This document shows, piece by piece, positions 58,789-64,000 of a stretch of 64,000 nucleotides of DNA. The stretch spans positions 62,001 through 126,000 of the forward strand of contig SVMR01000002.1 of assembly GCA_015067315.1 (NCBI GenBank), written 5' to 3'. The notes under the pieces were generated by a model. That model worked only from the letters and a program-made list of their open reading frames with translations. It searched no databases and was not told the origin of the DNA. The stretch's first letter is position 1. The number at the start of each line of letters is the position of its first letter. A program made the translations under genes and the position numbers. This DNA is from Oscillospiraceae bacterium (GTDB lineage Bacteria > Bacillota > Clostridia > Oscillospirales > Ruminococcaceae).

Positions 58789-59541
58789 TTAGTTTTCAGC
58801 AGAATTTTTGGGCTGTTCAGCAGTTTTTTCGACAGTTTCAGCACAATTTTCGCACTCATTGAGCTCATTTTCAGAGGGATTGATTGTTAATTTTTTAGCA
58901 ATAAGGAATTTTATCGGAATTCCCTGCTCGGAAAACATTTTTTCGTGCTCTGTCATTATATTGTCGGTAAAGCCGGAATTATGAAGGTCTTCGGTGACAA
59001 AAGTAAGTTCAAAACCGCATTCGGTGAAATATCTTTTTGAAGAAAGGAAAAGATCGTCATTATCGGTTTTGAAGCGGATTTCTCCCCCGTCCTTCAGAAA
59101 TTCACGGTACTGCATAAGCTGGTTGTTGTGAGTAAGACGTTTTTTGTGGTCATGGGTCTTCGGCCAGGGGTTGCAGAAGTTGATATAAATCCTGTCGCAA
59201 ACGTCCTCGGTGGAAAAAACCTTGTTGATAAGCATTATTTCCTGGCTGAAAATATAGACGTTGTCGATTTCCCTGTTTGCCGCCGCATATTCGCGTTTTA
59301 TGTTGCGCATTGCAAGACCGAGCATTTCGCTTTTGATATCCACCGCAATATAGTTAATATCCGGATTTGCAACGGCGAGTTTTGACATAAAGCCACCTTT
59401 TCCGCATCCGAGTTCAATCATAAGCGGCGCATCGTTTTTAAAAACGGAATGCCATTTTCCTCTGTTTTCTGCCGGAACGTCTATGCAGTTTTCCCATTCG
59501 GCAAGTTCCGGTCTTGCCCAGGGTTTTCTTCTGATTCTCAT
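58789..59541 (-). CDS. trmB: tRNA (guanine(46)-N(7))-methyltransferase TrmB
   Basis: IELGCGKGGFMSKLA; INFCNPWPKTHDHKKRLTH. Confidence 0.93.
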   Translation of the reverse strand: MRIRRKPWARPELAEWENCIDVPAENRGKWHSVFKNDAPLMIELGCGKGGFMSKLAVANPDINYIAVDIKSEMLGLAMRNIKREYAAANREIDNVYIFSQEIMLINKVFSTEDVCDRIYINFCNPWPKTHDHKKRLTHNNQLMQYREFLKDGGEIRFKTDNDDLFLSSKRYFTECGFELTFVTEDLHNSGFTDNIMTEHEKMFSEQGIPIKFLIAKKLTINPSENELNECENCAETVEKTAEQPKNSAEN

Positions 59542-60326
59542 TTCAATTCCTCCGCATTTATTCCGTAAATTCTGCAGCCGTTTTCAAAGGCTCTGTTAAT
59601 AAGTGTCTGCGCGTCAGTTCCCCGGATTTCCGCAAGGCGTTCGGCTGTCGCAGGAATAAGGCTGCTGTCGCAGCGCTGACCTCTGTACGGAACCGGAGCC
59701 ATATAAGGGCAATCCGTTTCAAGAAGAATTCTGTCTTCCGGAACAGCTTCCGCCGCAAGCAGAAGCTTGTTTGCGTTCTTAAAGGTTACCGAACCGGTAA
59801 AACCGATATACATTCCGAGTTTTAGAAATTCCTTCGCCGTTTCCGCGGAACCGGAAAAGCAATGGATAATTCCCTTCGGGCGGTATTTTTTCACCAGTTC
59901 AAGAGTATCCGCATGGGCTTCCCTGTCATGGATTATTACAGGCAAATCAAGTTCGTTCGCAAGTTCAAGCTGCGCGGCAAAAACCTCTTTCTGTTTTTCT
60001 CGCGGAGAAAAATCGTAATGGTAATCAAGACCGATTTCGCCGATTGCCACAACCTTTTTTTCTTTTGCAAATTCTCTGATTTTTTCAAGCCAATCGCCGT
60101 TTCCGTCGCTCTCTGCTGAATGGGGGTGAACGCCGACTGCGGAATATACAAAATCGTATTTTGACGAAAGTTCAAGCGTTTTTTCGCATGATTCAAGATC
60201 GCACGCCGGATCCACAATCAAGGAAACGCCGTGCTCAAAAACTTTTTTGAGCACGGTGTCGCGGTCTTCATCAAATCTTTCGTCATCGTAATGAGCATGG
60301 GTGTCGAAGATTCCTTTGTATTCCAT
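59538..60326 (-). CDS. tatD: TatD-family hydrolase
   Basis: FDTHAHYDDERFDEDRD; AIGEIGLDYHYDFS; LETDCPYMAPVPYRGQRC. Start trimmed to MEYKGIFD. Confidence 0.94.
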   Translation of the reverse strand: MEYKGIFDTHAHYDDERFDEDRDTVLKKVFEHGVSLIVDPACDLESCEKTLELSSKYDFVYSAVGVHPHSAESDGNGDWLEKIREFAKEKKVVAIGEIGLDYHYDFSPREKQKEVFAAQLELANELDLPVIIHDREAHADTLELVKKYRPKGIIHCFSGSAETAKEFLKLGMYIGFTGSVTFKNANKLLLAAEAVPEDRILLETDCPYMAPVPYRGQRCDSSLIPATAERLAEIRGTDAQTLINRAFENGCRIYGINAEELK

Positions 60327-62269
60327 TAATGGAGCCTCGTTCCTACCGGTACGGAATCGTCGATGAAGGTTACACAAACGGAACCGTCTTCCCTGTCGCC
60401 CGCAAGAAGCATTCCGCAGGATTCGACTCCGCAGAGTTTTGCGGGTTTAAGGTTTGCGACAACAACGATTTTCTTGCCGATGAGTTCATCCGGAGTATAG
60501 TGCTGTGCAATTCCGGAAACAATCTGGCGTCCGCCCATTCCGTCGTCAAGCTGGATTTTATAAAGTTTTTTTGCCTTCGGAATTTTTTCGCATTCAAGGA
60601 TTTTCGCTACGCGAAGTTCAACCTTTGTAAAATCGTCGATTGCAATTTCGGGCTGGAGTTCGATTGCGGGTTTTTCTGCCGCTTTTTCCGCTTCAAGCTG
60701 TGCTTTATGCGCCGCTTCAAGTTCTGCGATAAGTTTTTCTTTATCGATTCTGGAGAAAAGAGGAGTTGCGGTGCCGACTTTTTTGCCCGCTTCAAGTCCG
60801 CCGAAATTCAGAATGCTTTCATAGGTCTGAGCTTCGATTCCGAGCTGGGCGGCAATTTTATCGGTGGTTTCGGGCATAATGGGCGCGATAAGAACGGAAA
60901 GAATTCTGATTCCTTCAAGAAGGTTATAAAGAACAGTTCCGAGTCTTGCTTTCTTTTCTTCGTCTTTTGCAAGAGCCCAGGGCATTGTTTCGTCAATGTA
61001 TTTGTTGCAGCGGCTTGCAAAATCCATAATGCAGTCGATTGCATCGCTCATTTTATATTCGGAAAGGTTTTTGTCAAAGCCTTCAATGGCTTTTTTGGCG
61101 AAAGCTTTAAGGTCTTCGTCAAGTTCATCGGAACAAACGGGAACCTGGATAACTCCGTCAAAATATTTGTTTTGCATTGCAACGGTTCTGTTGACAAGGT
61201 TTCCGAGAGTGTTTGCAAGATCGGTGTTGAATCTGTCGATCATTGCTTCATAAGTAATGGAACCGTCGTTTGCATGGGGCATTTCTGTAAGGAGATAATA
61301 ACGCACCGCATCAACGCCGAAAACTTTTGTAAGGTCATCCGCATAAATTACGTTACCGCGGGATTTGGACATTTTGTCTTCTCCGAAAAGGAGCCAGGGG
61401 TGTCCGTAAACCTGTTTCGGAAGCGGTTCGCCGAGAGCCATAAGCATAATGGGCCAGTAAATCGTATGGAATCTTACGATATCCTTACCGATAATATGAA
61501 CGTCTGCGGGCCAGTATTTTTTATACTGTTCGGAACTTCCGTCCGGGTCATAGCCGAGAGCGGTTATATAGTTGGAAAGCGCATCGATCCATACATAGAT
61601 AACGTGTTTATCGTCGAAAGTTACGGGAACGCCCCATTTGAAGGAAGTTCTTGAAACGCAGAGATCCTGAAGACCGGGTTTGATGAAGTTGTTGAGCATC
61701 TCTTTTTTACGGGCTTCGGGATAGATGAAGTTTTCGTTGCTTTCAATGAATTCCTCAAGCTGTTTCTGATATTTTGAAAGGCGGAGGAAATATGCTTCCT
61801 CTTTTGCCTTGCCGACTTCCCTTCCGCAGTCGGGACATTTTCCGTCAACAAGCTGGCTTTCGGTCCAGAAAGATTCGCAGGGAGTGCAGTAAAGACCTTC
61901 GTATTCGCTCTTATAGATATCGCCCTGGTCATAGAGCTTTTTAAAGATTTTCTGAACGGTTTTTTCATGATAATCATCGGTCGTTCTGATGAAATGGTCA
62001 TAGGTTGTGTTGAGAAGATCGCAGATTTCTTTGATTTCTCCCGCAACTTTGTCAACATACTGTTTTGGGGTTACTCCCGCATCCGCGGCGTATTTTTCAA
62101 TTTTCTGGCCGTGTTCATCTGTTCCGGTAAGGAAGAAAACGTCATATCCCTGCATTCTTTTATATCTTGCGATAGCATCGGTAAGAACGATTTCATAGCT
62201 GTTTCCGATATGAGGTTTTCTTGAAGTATAAGCAATGGCAGTTGTTATGTAAAACTTAGGTTTGCACAT
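60326..62269 (-). CDS. metG: Methionyl-tRNA synthetase
   Basis: TTAIAYTSRKPHIGNSYE; KMSKSRGNVIYADDL; C-terminal EMAP/Trbp111-like tRNA-binding domain. Confidence 0.96.
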   Translation of the reverse strand: MCKPKFYITTAIAYTSRKPHIGNSYEIVLTDAIARYKRMQGYDVFFLTGTDEHGQKIEKYAADAGVTPKQYVDKVAGEIKEICDLLNTTYDHFIRTTDDYHEKTVQKIFKKLYDQGDIYKSEYEGLYCTPCESFWTESQLVDGKCPDCGREVGKAKEEAYFLRLSKYQKQLEEFIESNENFIYPEARKKEMLNNFIKPGLQDLCVSRTSFKWGVPVTFDDKHVIYVWIDALSNYITALGYDPDGSSEQYKKYWPADVHIIGKDIVRFHTIYWPIMLMALGEPLPKQVYGHPWLLFGEDKMSKSRGNVIYADDLTKVFGVDAVRYYLLTEMPHANDGSITYEAMIDRFNTDLANTLGNLVNRTVAMQNKYFDGVIQVPVCSDELDEDLKAFAKKAIEGFDKNLSEYKMSDAIDCIMDFASRCNKYIDETMPWALAKDEEKKARLGTVLYNLLEGIRILSVLIAPIMPETTDKIAAQLGIEAQTYESILNFGGLEAGKKVGTATPLFSRIDKEKLIAELEAAHKAQLEAEKAAEKPAIELQPEIAIDDFTKVELRVAKILECEKIPKAKKLYKIQLDDGMGGRQIVSGIAQHYTPDELIGKKIVVVANLKPAKLCGVESCGMLLAGDREDGSVCVTFIDDSVPVGTRLH

Positions 62270-62298
62270 TATGTTAAATCTCCTTTTGGATTATAATG

Positions 62299-63480
62299 TC
62301 AGAATTCTTTTATATATTCAAGCATTTTTTTTGCGAATTCATCAGCTTTTACATCGCCTTTGAAAATATCGACAACAAGAGCGCAGAATTCATCGGAAAG
62401 GGTTTCGTTTTCTGCGGATTTTGTTTCAAAAACGGGAGCAAAAACAGCGGAGGGCTGTTCGGATTTTTCATAAATATGTTTCATGAATTCCTTTGCAAGC
62501 TCCGGTTCTTTTGCTTCTGCGGGAATATACATTTCGGAGAAAGTCACGATTTCCGCAGAACTTCCGGAAAGTGCGGGATAACTGCAGATTGCGTATTTTT
62601 CTCCGTCTTTGTTGAGTTCTTCAAGGTCGGAAACAGTTCCGGAAATGAAAAGCGCTTTTCCGTCTTTAAGGGCGGAAAGGGTGTCTTCCTTGGATTTGGT
62701 GCTGCTTCCGGAAACGACGAGTTTTATTATTTTTTCAATTTTCTGGGCAAAAGTTTTGATGTTTTCGTTTTCCCAGGCTTCCTCATCATAAGCGAAAAGT
62801 TTTGCGGTTTCATCGGCGCCGATTACCGGAACAAGAGCTGCCGCAAAGATATCGACAAATTCGTCCGGTTCGGAACCTGCATAGGTAAAGAATTCAAAAT
62901 TCTTGTTTTTGCATCCTTCCGCAATGGAAATGAAATCGTCCCAGGTCTGCGGTTCGGAAAAACCGTTGGAAGAAAGGGTTTCTTTGTTATAGATAAGTCC
63001 GGTTTCTTCAAAGAAAACCGGCGCAAGATAGGAAACGCCGTCTTCATAAGGTTTGCAGATATTGTTATCAAAAGCGCCGTCCGGTGCGGAAGATTCAATA
63101 TCGGTAAGGGCAAGCATTGCTTTGTCTTTTACGAGTGCTTCGGTAACTCCGCTTTCTTCTTCAAGAGGAAGGAAAACAAAATCCGGGGAATTTCCCGCAA
63201 GGATTCTGTCGCGGACTTCGTATGCCGCATCTTTTGTGATCACCATATTGATTGTAACGCCGTCGTTTGCGCTTTCAAAAGAAAATTTTACTTCTTCCCA
63301 AAAAGCTTTATTGTCGCCGTCATCATAGATTATTGCGGTGAAAGATTTTTGGAGCGGAGCAACAACAATTTCGTTTTCCTGTTTCGGAGGTTCATTTTCC
63401 TCCGGCTTTTCTTCTTTGCATCCGGCAAAAACGGAGAGCATCATGATAGCTGCAAGTAAAATAGAAATAAATTTTTTCAT
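62299..63480 (-). CDS. Family 1 extracellular solute-binding lipoprotein
   Basis: Lipobox MLSVFAGC; ETGLIYNKETLSSNGFSEPQTWDDFISIAEGCKN. Confidence 0.85.
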   Translation of the reverse strand: MKKFISILLAAIMMLSVFAGCKEEKPEENEPPKQENEIVVAPLQKSFTAIIYDDGDNKAFWEEVKFSFESANDGVTINMVITKDAAYEVRDRILAGNSPDFVFLPLEEESGVTEALVKDKAMLALTDIESSAPDGAFDNNICKPYEDGVSYLAPVFFEETGLIYNKETLSSNGFSEPQTWDDFISIAEGCKNKNFEFFTYAGSEPDEFVDIFAAALVPVIGADETAKLFAYDEEAWENENIKTFAQKIEKIIKLVVSGSSTKSKEDTLSALKDGKALFISGTVSDLEELNKDGEKYAICSYPALSGSSAEIVTFSEMYIPAEAKEPELAKEFMKHIYEKSEQPSAVFAPVFETKSAENETLSDEFCALVVDIFKGDVKADEFAKKMLEYIKEF

Positions 63481-63624
63481 TATATCCTCCCGGTCATAAA
63501 AATACAGATTAATAATATCACAAAATGAATATAATTAAAAGACTTTATTTAAATTTATTTTACTTTACTTTTATTATTAATTCATTTAAAATAGAATCAT
63601 CAAATAATTTTTGGATGTGATTCA

Positions 63625-64000
63625 TTGCAGGATTATCTTTATCTGTTTCTGATTTCCATGGTTCCGCTTGTTGAACTGCGCGGAGCAATGATATATGCGG
63701 CAGTTGCGGAAATGCCTTTTCTGCCTTCCCTTCTCTGCTGTATCCTCGGAAATATTCTTCCCGTTCCCTTTTTAATCAAGTTTGCAAAAACCGTTCTTGT
63801 TCATTTTTCAAAAATTCCGAAAATCGGTTTTATTTTCCAAAAAATAATTGACCACGGAAACAAAAAAGCCCATAAAGTCCATAATGCGGAACTCCTCGGA
63901 CTTTTCTTATTCGTTGCAATTCCCCTTCCGGGAACCGGCGCATGGACTGCTTCGCTTATTGCGACGCTTCTTCAGCTTCGGGTTTTAAAATCAAGCGTTG
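63625..64000 (+). CDS. Small multidrug export protein family (COG2426), partial at window end
   Basis: Manual translation: LQDYLYLFLISMVPLVELRGAMIYAAVAEMPFLPSLLCCILGNILPVPFLIKFAKTVLVHFSK...IPLPGTGAWTASLIATLL; putative TTG start; not in the ORF track. Confidence 0.75.
   Translation, partial: MQDYLYLFLISMVPLVELRGAMIYAAVAEMPFLPSLLCCILGNILPVPFLIKFAKTVLVHFSKIPKIGFIFQKIIDHGNKKAHKVHNAELLGLFLFVAIPLPGTGAWTASLIATLLQLRVLKSSV

Noticed and set aside
60329-61654. 441-aa + strand ORF
   Set aside because: Antisense of metG.
62296-63459. 387-aa + strand ORF
   Set aside because: Antisense of the solute-binding lipoprotein gene 62299-63480.

Overview
A 64 kb chromosomal window from a spore-forming Firmicute (clostridial type). 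Supporting markers are yqfC/yqfD, sigK, cotJABC, an IreB homologue, RqcH, TrmK and YlmH. Most of it is ordinary housekeeping content: an opp oligopeptide operon, a potABCD polyamine operon, a BMP-type nucleoside ABC transporter next to udk/deoD/tdk, eutBC, trpB behind a T-box, groESL behind a CIRCE element, metG, tatD, trmB and typA. One clear mobile element lies in an initiator-tRNA (fMet) gene: an exact 48-bp direct repeat (25381-25428 and 33471-33518) brackets about 8.1 kb carrying a tyrosine integrase, an Xis-like protein, a DUF927 ATPase, a DUF1643 protein, a Mor-family regulator and unknown genes. The most notable observations are: (1) an OppC permease with a seven-repeat RCC1-like beta-propeller in its first extracellular loop, in the same operon as an OppF ATPase with a ~180-aa coiled-coil insertion; (2) a recurring CGGTGCTCA motif, found singly and as inverted repeats in terminators and inside genes, resembling the layout of DNA-uptake sequences; (3) the satellite-like tRNA-fMet element with its own replacement terminator and an unexplained regulator/coiled-coil/lipoprotein operon; (4) a ~400-nt, strongly promoted, structured leader upstream of potA; (5) a stand-alone T-box(Trp)-controlled trpB; (6) a zinc-ribbon ATP-pyrophosphatase plus flavodoxin/ferredoxin pair; (7) eutBC without visible microcompartment genes, with a CECKCEC motif in EutC. 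All family calls come from reading the translations; no searches or folding were run, and all counts were made by eye.
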